DNA from: CAYZJB01 sp964478735
GTDB lineage: Bacteria; CLD3; SB21
Reading direction: 5' to 3'
Assembly (NCBI GenBank): GCA_964478735.1
Contig: CAYZJB010000001.1
Location: 186,001 to 250,000 of the forward strand
Length of the DNA stretch: 64,000 nt
This document shows positions 53,679-62,417 of the stretch, in pieces. The position numbers were made by a program, and so were the translations under genes. Each line of letters opens with the position of its first letter. Positions within the stretch are counted from its first letter, which is position 1. Under the pieces are notes generated by a model that saw nothing but the letters and a program-made list of their open reading frames with translations, made no database searches and was not told the DNA's origin.

Positions 53679-53888
53679 ATGGCAAAAATTATTCACACCA
53701 TCGTCATTGTTATCATCCTCGTCAGCGCGGTTTTCGGATGGTGGGGCATGTTTCATCCGGCAGGGCAAAAACACGTTGATGAAATGGACGGAATGATCCC
53801 GTTTTTTGCGTTGTGTTTTAGTGGCGTTGCAGGATCGATGTACGTCATTGTAATGATCGTACGTAAAGTCCTGTCACGTAATGACTAA
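53679..53888 (+). CDS. Small two-helix membrane protein
   Basis: 69 residues: hydrophobic 5-25 (HTIVIVIILVSAVFGWWGMF), a short acidic loop (HVDEMDGM) and hydrophobic 40-62 (FFALCFSGVAGSMYVIVMIV), ending in KVLSRND. Composition is convincing for a membrane protein but there is no strong ribosome site and no recognised family. It stands alone between repeat DNA and the beta-helix/J-domain operon. Confidence 0.5.
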   Translation: MAKIIHTIVIVIILVSAVFGWWGMFHPAGQKHVDEMDGMIPFFALCFSGVAGSMYVIVMIVRKVLSRND

Positions 53889-54120
53889 CTATAGATCGGA
53901 AGATTTGGTGCCTCGGAATAGCCGGCTTGTTCCGTCGAGACTTGCATGCAACGTCTTGACAAGACAAATCTCTCTAACAGGTAACGAGTTCGGGTGACCA
54001 GGTGAACCTCCAAGCTTTTTCAACGACCGCTAAGAAGCCGTCATGATGTCTTGATGACTGACTCTGGAACTTCCGTTCCGCCCATTGCCTTCCATTTCGT
54101 CGTTCCGTATCATTTCCATC

Positions 54121-56496
54121 ATGCCGGGGTTTATTTCAGTCTTTGTCCTGTGTGCGCTGGTGGCAGTGGACGGGGCAGCACAAATGGGGCGGCGATCGTC
54201 ACGAGATAAAAAAACAATCGTCGTCGCACGGGACGGCAGTGGGCAGTACGGCTCCATCCAGGAGGCCATCGACAATGCCGATGCGGACTCATGGATACGG
54301 ATACGAAGCGGCATCTATCGCGAAGACCTTCATCTCAAGAGTTTTGTCAATTTGCAAGGGGACGGCGTCGGCCGGACCGTGATCGTGGGAACCGGTGCCG
54401 GGCCCGTCGTCTCGGCGTACAATCTCTCGGGCACGCGCCTGGTCGATCTCACGATCCAGTTTGCCTCTCCGGTCCCGTATCCCGTCCTGAGTTTCCGCTA
54501 TTCGAGCGTTAACGTACAAAATTGTCTTGTCCGGAACGGCGCGACCGGTATCGAAGCCTATGGCCACAGTACCGTGCGGCTGAGAAATACCTGGCTGAGC
54601 GATCATACGGGCGACGGATTGCGCCTGTCGATCCGTTCCGAGGCCTACGTGCAGGACAGCCGGATCGAAAATAACGGCGGTGACGGTATCCGTATCGAAC
54701 ACGCCTCCGGTTGCAACGGCGACCGTCTGATCGTCCGCCGCAACCGCGGTCACGGCATCAGCCTCAAGGACCGTTCCGTCGGCAATTTTCTGGGAAATTA
54801 TCTTTACGACAATCGAGGTGGAGGACTGCGCGCGGAAAACTCCGTTCCGGTCATCCGGAACAACACGTTCGTACGCAATGGAGACAGCGCCGGTTACGCC
54901 GTTCGCCTGGAAGGCGTCACGTCGGCCGGATTAAGTAACAATCTGGTCGTGTCCGGTTACGGGGGATTTCGTGTGTTCAAAAGTCAGACGGTAACGATGT
55001 CGCACAACGCGGTGTGGAACCTTGCCGTACCGTATGACGGCATTGAAGGCGGTCCGACCGCACTTGAGGCGCCGCCGCGATTTGTGAATCCGGCGATCGA
55101 CGACTTTCGCCTCGATCCGTCATCGGCGTTGTATCATAAAGGCGAAGGCCGTGTCTCGATCGGCGCGGACTTCGACTACGACAAAAGCGCCAAACGTCAG
55201 CGTCTCGACTACCTGCGGAATCAGGTGACGAAAGACCTTGTGCGGGGGAACTGGTACCTCGCGTATCAGGGCGCCAGGGAAATGATCGAGATCGACTCGA
55301 CGGGCGGCGAGGGCCAGAGTCTTTTCAAAAAAGCGAGTTCCCATCTCGCCGAAGCGTATGCCGAACAGGCGAGGGAGGAATTCAACCGCGGTAATCTCAG
55401 TCTGGCCACGAACACCCTGCGCTTTGCCGAAAAATACGACGCCTCCAATGAAGCCGTGAAGGATTTACGGGAGCGCATCGACGAAGCGTCGCGGGCGTCG
55501 CAGATCCGTTTTTTTTCCGTGATTGGCGTGCTGGCGGTCAGCGTCGTCGGGCTGGGTTACGTTCTTCGCAAGTGGATCCGGCAGCGTGACGCCCAGCGCC
55601 AGGTGCAGTGGTGGCTCGAAGACGCGGAGGAGCACGTGGAAATGATGCAGGCCGCGGAAGGCGCCTCGTACGATGCCGACGCGACCCGCGAAGCCTTGAA
55701 CGCGATCGAAAAGGCACGGGGCGCATTTGCCCGCAAGGAGTGGGACGAAACGGAACGGCACTGCGCCGATACCGTCCACTATGCCAATCGGGCCAGGGAC
55801 GCTGCGGAACGGTATCATCGCCTCAAACGCGATGCGATCTTCGATACCGGGAACGCGGAGACGGAAATGATGCATTTCAAAACAAGCGATACGTCGGGCC
55901 GGTTCTATTCCGAGATTGCCGATCTGCAATCGCAATTGCAGAAGGCGCAGGATGCGATCGTCGGCCAACGTTACGGCGATGCCAGGGACCTCGCGGCGCA
56001 GATCGTGGAAGCCATTGGCAACCTCCGGACGGTGTCGGCGCAGGAACGCGACCGTGAAATTCTGTCGCTTTTTCAGGAAACCGAAACGCTCATTATCGAC
56101 GCGCTGGCGAGCAACAGCAGCGCGGACGTGATTTCCGTCGTCATCGATTTCAAGTCCGACCTCGAGGTGCTCAAAACGGGATTCACCGCGGGTCAGCTCG
56201 ACGCGGAAGAGACGTGCCACCAGGTCCGGCAGATCCGCGACTTCATCAACGAAGCGATGAAAATCGGCGAGCCCGGAGCAGGGGCATCACGACGGAAACG
56301 AACGTATTATGAAATTCTGGGCGTCAAGGAAGACGCCACACTGGAGCAGATCAAGCAGGTGTATCGAAAACTCAGCATGATTTATCATCCCGACGTCAAT
56401 CAGGACATGGGCATTGCCGGCGACGAACGGTTTCGGGAAATCAAGGAAGCGTACGACGCCCTGATGTTGGAAAAGACGAACGGAGGGCGTTCGTGA
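54121..56496 (+). CDS. Transmembrane protein: extracytoplasmic beta-helix, TPR-like stalk, cytoplasmic J-domain
   Basis: 791 residues from ATG at 54121 (a TTG at 54085 is possible; neither has a clear ribosome site). Signal peptide 1-21 (MPGFISVFVLCALVAVDG). A right-handed parallel beta-helix (about 35-330) opens with GSGQYGSIQEAIDNADADSW, the pectin-esterase-like entry, followed by coil repeats (SRIENNGGDGIRIEHASG, NRGHGISLKDRSVGNFLGNY). A helical TPR-like part (about 350-455) leads to one membrane helix (about 462-482), a long helical cytoplasmic region, and a C-terminal J-domain (about 724-785) with YYEILGV and the HPD triad in YHPDVNQ (756-758). The J-domain would stimulate a DnaK ATPase at the membrane. 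The stop overlaps the kinase gene by 4 bases. I know of no characterised protein with this layout. Confidence 0.88.
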   Translation: MPGFISVFVLCALVAVDGAAQMGRRSSRDKKTIVVARDGSGQYGSIQEAIDNADADSWIRIRSGIYREDLHLKSFVNLQGDGVGRTVIVGTGAGPVVSAYNLSGTRLVDLTIQFASPVPYPVLSFRYSSVNVQNCLVRNGATGIEAYGHSTVRLRNTWLSDHTGDGLRLSIRSEAYVQDSRIENNGGDGIRIEHASGCNGDRLIVRRNRGHGISLKDRSVGNFLGNYLYDNRGGGLRAENSVPVIRNNTFVRNGDSAGYAVRLEGVTSAGLSNNLVVSGYGGFRVFKSQTVTMSHNAVWNLAVPYDGIEGGPTALEAPPRFVNPAIDDFRLDPSSALYHKGEGRVSIGADFDYDKSAKRQRLDYLRNQVTKDLVRGNWYLAYQGAREMIEIDSTGGEGQSLFKKASSHLAEAYAEQAREEFNRGNLSLATNTLRFAEKYDASNEAVKDLRERIDEASRASQIRFFSVIGVLAVSVVGLGYVLRKWIRQRDAQRQVQWWLEDAEEHVEMMQAAEGASYDADATREALNAIEKARGAFARKEWDETERHCADTVHYANRARDAAERYHRLKRDAIFDTGNAETEMMHFKTSDTSGRFYSEIADLQSQLQKAQDAIVGQRYGDARDLAAQIVEAIGNLRTVSAQERDREILSLFQETETLIIDALASNSSADVISVVIDFKSDLEVLKTGFTAGQLDAEETCHQVRQIRDFINEAMKIGEPGAGASRRKRTYYEILGVKEDATLEQIKQVYRKLSMIYHPDVNQDMGIAGDERFREIKEAYDALMLEKTNGGRS

Positions 56497-57572
56497 AAAC
56501 GGCTTCCCGCGCGCCTTTCCGCATTTTTGCCGTGCTGGTCGTGCTCTGCCTCGCGCAGGCCGGCTGGTGGATTTATTTCCAGATTCAGGAGGCCGAGCAT
56601 TCGTATCAACTCCGCATGAGCCATCTCGAGGCCGTGCGGTCTCTTGTCGAACTGCAACACGGGAACGCCCGTACCGGCATCGTCGACAGCGTACTGGCGC
56701 TGCAGTATCCCGATCTGAGGGTCCTGTCGTCCGATCCGCTTCGCCTCGGTATCCGCGAGGACGCCGTACGGCGCGAACGACGGGATGCGGACGGACGGGT
56801 GGTGATGTTTATCTCGGAAGGAGTGTTTTTTTTGCTGCTGATACTGGGTGGCATGGTCGTGATCTACATGACGATGGTGAGAGACGCGCGGCTGCAGAGG
56901 CAACAGAATAATTTCATCCTCAGTGTCACACACGAATTCAAGTCGCCGCTCGCATCGTTGAAACTGTACCTGCAGACGATTTTGGCCAAACCCGTGGCCC
57001 CGGACCGCCAGCGGGCCTTTCTCGAAAACGGCCTCGGCGATATCGATCGTTTACAAACCCTCATCGACAACGTGCTTGCCGCTTCACGGATCGAACACGG
57101 AGGTCAATGGTCCATGGAGCCTGTGAACCTGTCCGAGGTGGCGGAAAACGTACTGAAAAAAGCATTGTATATTCCGGACCGGCATCGCATCGAAACGTCG
57201 ATCGAGACCGATCTCCGGATGACCGGCGATTCGGCCGCTCTGTATTCCGTCATCGATAATTTATTGGACAATGCGCTCAAATACTCGAACCAACAGGTCC
57301 GTCTTTCGTTGGCGAAGCATGACGGCCGCATTGAATTGCGGGTTGAAGACCGCGGTCCCGGTATCGATTCCAAATACCGGAAATTGATCTTTCAGAAATT
57401 TTTCCGGATTGGAGACGAAATGACGCGTCGTTCACACGGTACGGGTCTCGGCCTTTTTCTGGTCGACCAGATCATTCAGCGCCACGGCGGTACGGTCGAC
57501 ATCCGTACGCAAACGTCCGGTGAGACCGGAACGATGTTTATCGTGTCATTTCCAGCAAAGGAGACGCCTTGA
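56493..57572 (+). CDS. Membrane sensor histidine kinase
   Basis: 359 residues. TM1 10-28, a periplasmic sensor of only about 75 residues, TM2 107-128, HisKA with H-box SVTHEFKSPLASLKLYLQTI (His147), HATPase with N box IDNLLDNALKYSN, DRGPGID and HGTGLGLFLVDQI. No HAMP domain is obvious between TM2 and HisKA. It starts at GTG overlapping the beta-helix/J-domain gene and ends in overlap with the regulator gene, so the three are one translational unit. The small sensor part suggests it may read the state of the partner protein instead of a ligand; this is inference. Confidence 0.93.
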   Translation: MKTASRAPFRIFAVLVVLCLAQAGWWIYFQIQEAEHSYQLRMSHLEAVRSLVELQHGNARTGIVDSVLALQYPDLRVLSSDPLRLGIREDAVRRERRDADGRVVMFISEGVFFLLLILGGMVVIYMTMVRDARLQRQQNNFILSVTHEFKSPLASLKLYLQTILAKPVAPDRQRAFLENGLGDIDRLQTLIDNVLAASRIEHGGQWSMEPVNLSEVAENVLKKALYIPDRHRIETSIETDLRMTGDSAALYSVIDNLLDNALKYSNQQVRLSLAKHDGRIELRVEDRGPGIDSKYRKLIFQKFFRIGDEMTRRSHGTGLGLFLVDQIIQRHGGTVDIRTQTSGETGTMFIVSFPAKETP

Positions 57573-58255
57573 AGCCACGAATCCTTCTTGTCGAAGACGA
57601 AGCGCATATTGCGGAATCGTTGTTGTTCAATCTCGAGGATCCGTACGACGTCGTGTGGGTCAAGGACGGGGAGTCGGCACTGTCGCTCGTCCGATCCGAG
57701 CGGATCGATCTTTTGATCCTCGACGTCATGCTGCCCGGGTTGAACGGTTACGACGTCTGCAAAAAAATCCGCGACGACGGGAACAACGTACCGATCCTGA
57801 TGCTGACGGCGCGGAATGAAGACCGGGACCGCGTGGAGGGCCTCCGGCAAGGCGCTGACGACTATCTCGGCAAGCCGTTCAATCTGGACGAATTTTTACT
57901 TCGCGTGCAGGCGCTGTTGCGGCGGGCCGGGCTGAAGGAACAGTCCCATAGCCGATTTTCATTCCATGACGTTACCATCGATTTCGACAATTACGAAGCG
58001 ACGAAAAACGGCCGCAAGATGACGCTGACGAAAACCGAATGCCTGTTGATGAAACTCCTGATCGAAAAGGAAGATCAGGTGGTCACGCGCGAGGAGATGC
58101 TGTCGAAAGTCTGGGGATATGAAAATTTTCCGTCGACGCGGACGGTGGATAACTTCGTCGTCAAGCTTCGTACCTATTTCGAACCCGATCCGAAAGAACC
58201 GAGGTTCATTCTGTCGGTGCGAGGAGTGGGATACAAGTTTACGAGATTGGTATAG
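57569..58255 (+). CDS. OmpR/PhoB-family response regulator
   Basis: 228 residues. Receiver with acidic pair ED (9-11), phospho-acceptor Asp52, Thr80 and Lys102; winged-helix C-terminal domain about 130-228 ending VRGVGYKFTRLV. The TTG start is supported by AAAGGAG five bases upstream and by the TTGA overlap with the kinase stop. It would control genes in response to the coupled kinase. Its operator is not recognised; the gene 103 bases downstream is a candidate target. Confidence 0.95.
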   Translation: MKPRILLVEDEAHIAESLLFNLEDPYDVVWVKDGESALSLVRSERIDLLILDVMLPGLNGYDVCKKIRDDGNNVPILMLTARNEDRDRVEGLRQGADDYLGKPFNLDEFLLRVQALLRRAGLKEQSHSRFSFHDVTIDFDNYEATKNGRKMTLTKTECLLMKLLIEKEDQVVTREEMLSKVWGYENFPSTRTVDNFVVKLRTYFEPDPKEPRFILSVRGVGYKFTRLV

Positions 58256-58358
58256 GAAATGACCGGGCGCATGGCAACGAGCAGGGAAGAAAAAACTTAT
58301 TGTGACTCTCGAGCGGCGCGGTTATTTTAACCCACATCGTTCGAACAAAGGAGACAGT

Positions 58359-58802
58359 ATGAAATGGTTGGTCGCATTCGTTGTACTGGGGACGTCAGCC
58401 GTCGCCCAGGACGCGCCGGGAGACACGTATACCATCGCGGCGGGTTCCAACACGATCACAATCACGGGCGCGAAGCGCGGGGCCGAAGGATATTATAAAG
58501 AAGTCGTGATGAATAGCACGATGCCCCTGCGGGTCTTTTTCAAGAAGAACGATAAAACGGATTCCGATCTCTATGCCAACGAAGTAAAGATATATTACAA
58601 GCGGAATGAGCGAGGAGAAGAAGTCTGCGACGTCGGTATCGACGGCAAGTTCTACTGGTCGTCGCGCGTCGTATACTTTGTTACGGCCAATGTCCAGGCG
58701 GATTTCATCAAGGTGAACGACAACCGCATCACGCTGGACAAAATCTATTATCTCGATCAGGGAGGAATTCCCTTTTCCATTTCGCGCATTGCCGCCCGCT
58801 AA
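58359..58802 (+). CDS. Small exported protein of unknown function
   Basis: 147 residues. Signal peptide MKWLVAFVVLGTSAVAQ with cleavage after AVA. The mature part is predicted all-beta (YTIAAGSNTITITGAKRGAE, NEVKIYYKRNERGEEVCDVG) with a single Cys. No family is recognised. AAAGGAGACAG fixes the start; the longer frame is not needed. It follows the two-component operon by 103 bases and is closed by its own terminator, so it could be a target or periplasmic partner of that system. Confidence 0.8.
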   Translation: MKWLVAFVVLGTSAVAQDAPGDTYTIAAGSNTITITGAKRGAEGYYKEVVMNSTMPLRVFFKKNDKTDSDLYANEVKIYYKRNERGEEVCDVGIDGKFYWSSRVVYFVTANVQADFIKVNDNRITLDKIYYLDQGGIPFSISRIAAR

Positions 58803-58818
58803 GGGCGGTTTTCGTTTT
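58792..58818 (+). terminator. Intrinsic terminator overlapping a stop codon
   Basis: CCGCCC-GCTAA-GGGCGG followed by TTTTCGTTTT. The TAA stop of the exported-protein gene lies in the loop, and the last Ala-Ala-Arg codons form the left arm. It separates the two-component unit from dnaE. Confidence 0.8.
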
Positions 58819-58846
58819 AGCACACGCTTTTTGACGAACCTCCTCG

Positions 58847-61800
58847 ATGTCGGACTTTGTCCATCTTCATACCCACAGCGATTACAGTTTCCTCGACAGT
58901 TGTTGCAAAGTAGACCAACTCATCGGCGCCGCGGTGGAAAGCCGCATGCCGGCGCTGGCGCTGACGGATTACGGAAATCTTTGCGGCGCGGCGGAATTCT
59001 ACAGCAAGGCGAAAGCCGCCGGCATCAAGCCGATCATCGGGATGGAGGCGTATCTCGCACCCAACCGCCTGGAAAAAAGCCGCTTGATTTACCATCTCCT
59101 GCTGATGGTCAAAGACGAAACCGGGTACCGGAACCTGACGAAGCTTTCATCGCTCGGGTATCTCGAAGGGTTTTATTACAAACCGCGGATCGATAAGGCG
59201 CTGTTGCGGCAACATGCGGCGGGACTGATCGGGACGTCGGCCTGCCTCAAAGGGGAAATTCCACAGAGTCTGATGCACGGGCGATACGACCAGGCACGGG
59301 CCGCCGCCCTGGAATACCTCGATATTTTTGAGGGACGTTTTTATCTCGAAGTTCAGCGGCACGGACTCGAGGTCGATACGCGTGTCATCGAAGGCATGCA
59401 ACGCCTCTCCGCCGACCTGAATATACCTCTCGTGGCCGCCAACGATATCCATTATATGCGTCCCGAACAGGCGTCCGCTCATGAAGTGCTGCTTTGCATC
59501 CAGTCGGGCAAGACGATCAACGACGTTACCCATCCCCGATATCCAGGCCATTCGTTTTACTTCCGGTCGTCGGCGGAAATGAAAACATTGTTTGAAGACA
59601 TACCGTCGTCGATCGACAATACGCTGGCACTTGCGGAATCCGTGGAATTCAAAATGAACTTCGGACAGGCTTTGCTGCCGAAATTTACGCTGCCCGATGG
59701 AACAACGGAAGACGATTACCTCCGGCAGTTGGCTTTTGCCGGACTTCGGGAAAAAGTCGGCGACCTCTCGGAGCCTCTACGTGAACGTCTGGAGTACGAG
59801 CTGGACATGATCGCGAAAATGGGATTTCCAGGGTACTTTCTCGTCGTCCAGGACTTCATCAATTCCGCGAAAAAACTGGGCGTATCCGTCGGTCCGGGCC
59901 GCGGGTCCGCCGCGGGCAGTTTGGTTTCGTACGCCGTCGGCATTACCAACGTCGATCCGATCAAATACAGTTTGCTGTTCGAACGCTTTCTGAATCCCGA
60001 ACGTATTTCGATGCCCGACATCGATATCGACTTTGACGACCGCAACCGGAACAAGGTCATCGAGTATGTGATCGAAAAATACGGCAAGGACAACGTCGCC
60101 CAGATCATCACGTTCGGCACGATGGCTGCCCGGGGCGTCCTGCGCGACGTGGCCCGTGCGCTGGAAGTGCCGCTCGGTGAAGCGGACCGTATTGCCAAGA
60201 TGGTGCCGCGTAAACTCGGCATCACGCTTTCCGAAGCGATCGAGCAGGTTCCGGAGATGAAGGCGCTGGAACAGAGCCCGAATCCAAGTTTGCAAAAGCT
60301 GCTGGAAAACGCACGGCACCTCGAAGGGCTGGTCCGTCAGCCCGGTATTCACGCGGCCGGCGTCGTGATTACCCCGCGTCCGTTGACCGAGTTGATCCCG
60401 GTGTACAAATCGTCACGGGACGAAATCGCGACCCAGTTTGACAAAGATTGGGTCGAGAAAATCGGGTTGCTGAAGATGGATTTTCTCGGCCTGACGACGC
60501 TGACGATACTGGATGACGCGTGCCGGCTGATCGAACAGCACCACGGGACGTCCATCGACCTGGACAAAATTCCTCTCGACGACGAAGCGACGTTCCAGCT
60601 TTTCTGGCGCGGCGAGACGATCGGCATTTTTCAGTTTGAATCGCAGGGCATGACGGAGTACATGAAGCAACTCAAGCCGACGAGCATCGAAGACCTGATC
60701 GCGATGAACGCGCTTTACCGTCCGGGCCCGATGGAATTCATCAACACCTATATCGCCCGTAAACACGGACGCGAGCCGATCGATTGTTATCACGAAACGC
60801 TTGAACCGATTTTACGTCCGACGTACGGCGTCATCGTGTATCAGGAGCAGGTGATGCAGGTTGCCCAGGTGTTGGCCGGATTTTCTCTGGGCAAAGCGGA
60901 CGTGGTGCGCCGGATCATGGCGAAAAAAAAACCCGACGAGCTCGAAAAAATTCGCCCGGAATGGATCGAAGGAGCCGTCGCGAGGGGCTATAGCAAAGAT
61001 CTCGCGGAAAAGATTTTCAGTCTTCTGGTCCCTTTTTCCAACTACGCGTTCAACAAAAGTCACTCGGCAGCCTATTCGATCCTCGCGTATCAGACGGCCT
61101 ACCTCAAGGCGCACTATCCCGCGGAGTTTATGGCCGCGGTGTTATCGAGTGAAATGGCGAACACCGACCGCATTTCGGTGTTGATCTCCGCCTGTCGCGA
61201 GATGGGGATTGATGTGCTGCCTCCCGACGTCAATGCGAGCGTCGCGGCGTTTTCCGTCAAAGATAAGACCATCCGGTTCGGCCTCGGAGCGGTGAAAAAC
61301 GTCGGTCTGGGCGCGATCGAGTCGATCATCCAAGCGCGGCAGGAGCACGGGCCATTTCAAAATCTGATGGATCTGGCCGCCCACGTCGATCTGCGGCTCG
61401 TGAATAAAAAAGTCCTCGAAAGCCTCGTCATGTCCGGCGCCTGCGATTCGCTTGCGGGGCATCGTGCCCAGCAGTTTGCCGCCGTCGAGATGGCCGTCGA
61501 CCATGCGGCGAAATTTCAGGAGCGGATGAACAGCGATCAGGTCGACATTTTTGGCGGTACGCTATCGACGGAAGAGAATTCACATCGGACCGTGTTCAAA
61601 CTGCCGGAAGTTCCCAAATGGTCGCACGCCGAGTCGCTGGCCAAAGAAAAAGAACTGCTCGGATTTTACGCGTCCGGACATCCGCTGGATAAATACCGGC
61701 TGCATCTCGAAACCTTCGGTACGACGACGACACTGGACGAACTCACGGACGGTGCGGACGTACGGATCGGCGGCATGATCAGTGAAATTCGACAGATCTT

Positions 61801-62275
61801 CGACCGCAAAGGCAATCCGATGGCCTTTGTCAAACTGGAGGGCCTGCACGGTTCAATCGAAGTCGTCGTTTTCGCCAGTGTGATGAAAGACCTGGGCCCC
61901 GCGCTCAAAAAGGAAGCCATCGTGATGGTGGCCGGCAAAGTGTCCTACCGCAACGAGGTCCCAAGCATTCTGTGCGACCGCATATTTACAATGGACGAGG
62001 CGTTTGAATCGCTCACCGGACGTATCGTTCTCCACGTGTCCTATCATCAGCTCCATAACGGCATCGTACCGGCATTGATGGAACTGTTGCAACAAAACCG
62101 TCCGCCGTCGGACACGCGCAGTTCATGTGAAGTTCATCTTTGCGTCGATCTGGCCGATCGCCCCGCTCTCGCGACGTACAAAATCAATCGCTTTCGCATT
62201 GTGCCGTCTATGAATCTCTTGAACGGGCTTGCGAAGATTCTTGGCCGGGGCAAAGTACATATCGCGGCGCGCTAA
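58847..62275 (+). CDS. dnaE: DNA polymerase III alpha subunit (DnaE)
   Basis: 1142 residues, the DnaE1 length. PHP domain at the N-terminus (VHLHTHSDYSFLD) with metal-type His residues retained; palm Asp pair in MPDIDIDFDDRNRN (about 389-397) and the third in KMDFLGLTTL (about 546); thumb/fingers; GPGRGSAAGS; helix-hairpin-helix (about 820); C-terminal OB fold (VRIGGMISEI) from about 970. It is the replicative polymerase of leading and lagging strands. The ATG lies 28 bases after a terminator, and no ribosome site stronger than CCTCCTCG-type sequence is seen, so its own promoter must be close. Confidence 0.97.
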   Translation: MSDFVHLHTHSDYSFLDSCCKVDQLIGAAVESRMPALALTDYGNLCGAAEFYSKAKAAGIKPIIGMEAYLAPNRLEKSRLIYHLLLMVKDETGYRNLTKLSSLGYLEGFYYKPRIDKALLRQHAAGLIGTSACLKGEIPQSLMHGRYDQARAAALEYLDIFEGRFYLEVQRHGLEVDTRVIEGMQRLSADLNIPLVAANDIHYMRPEQASAHEVLLCIQSGKTINDVTHPRYPGHSFYFRSSAEMKTLFEDIPSSIDNTLALAESVEFKMNFGQALLPKFTLPDGTTEDDYLRQLAFAGLREKVGDLSEPLRERLEYELDMIAKMGFPGYFLVVQDFINSAKKLGVSVGPGRGSAAGSLVSYAVGITNVDPIKYSLLFERFLNPERISMPDIDIDFDDRNRNKVIEYVIEKYGKDNVAQIITFGTMAARGVLRDVARALEVPLGEADRIAKMVPRKLGITLSEAIEQVPEMKALEQSPNPSLQKLLENARHLEGLVRQPGIHAAGVVITPRPLTELIPVYKSSRDEIATQFDKDWVEKIGLLKMDFLGLTTLTILDDACRLIEQHHGTSIDLDKIPLDDEATFQLFWRGETIGIFQFESQGMTEYMKQLKPTSIEDLIAMNALYRPGPMEFINTYIARKHGREPIDCYHETLEPILRPTYGVIVYQEQVMQVAQVLAGFSLGKADVVRRIMAKKKPDELEKIRPEWIEGAVARGYSKDLAEKIFSLLVPFSNYAFNKSHSAAYSILAYQTAYLKAHYPAEFMAAVLSSEMANTDRISVLISACREMGIDVLPPDVNASVAAFSVKDKTIRFGLGAVKNVGLGAIESIIQARQEHGPFQNLMDLAAHVDLRLVNKKVLESLVMSGACDSLAGHRAQQFAAVEMAVDHAAKFQERMNSDQVDIFGGTLSTEENSHRTVFKLPEVPKWSHAESLAKEKELLGFYASGHPLDKYRLHLETFGTTTTLDELTDGADVRIGGMISEIRQIFDRKGNPMAFVKLEGLHGSIEVVVFASVMKDLGPALKKEAIVMVAGKVSYRNEVPSILCDRIFTMDEAFESLTGRIVLHVSYHQLHNGIVPALMELLQQNRPPSDTRSSCEVHLCVDLADRPALATYKINRFRIVPSMNLLNGLAKILGRGKVHIAAR

Positions 62276-62417
62276 TATCGCGTTACCTGAATATGTTATT
62301 GTAAGGCTGGAAGCGTTTCTTGACCTTGGGTCAATAATGAGATGTTCGGTATCTTACATACGATTCACGAAGTCGGCATCTCTGGATGAGAGTCATCTCG
62401 GACTTCCTTTCCAGATC

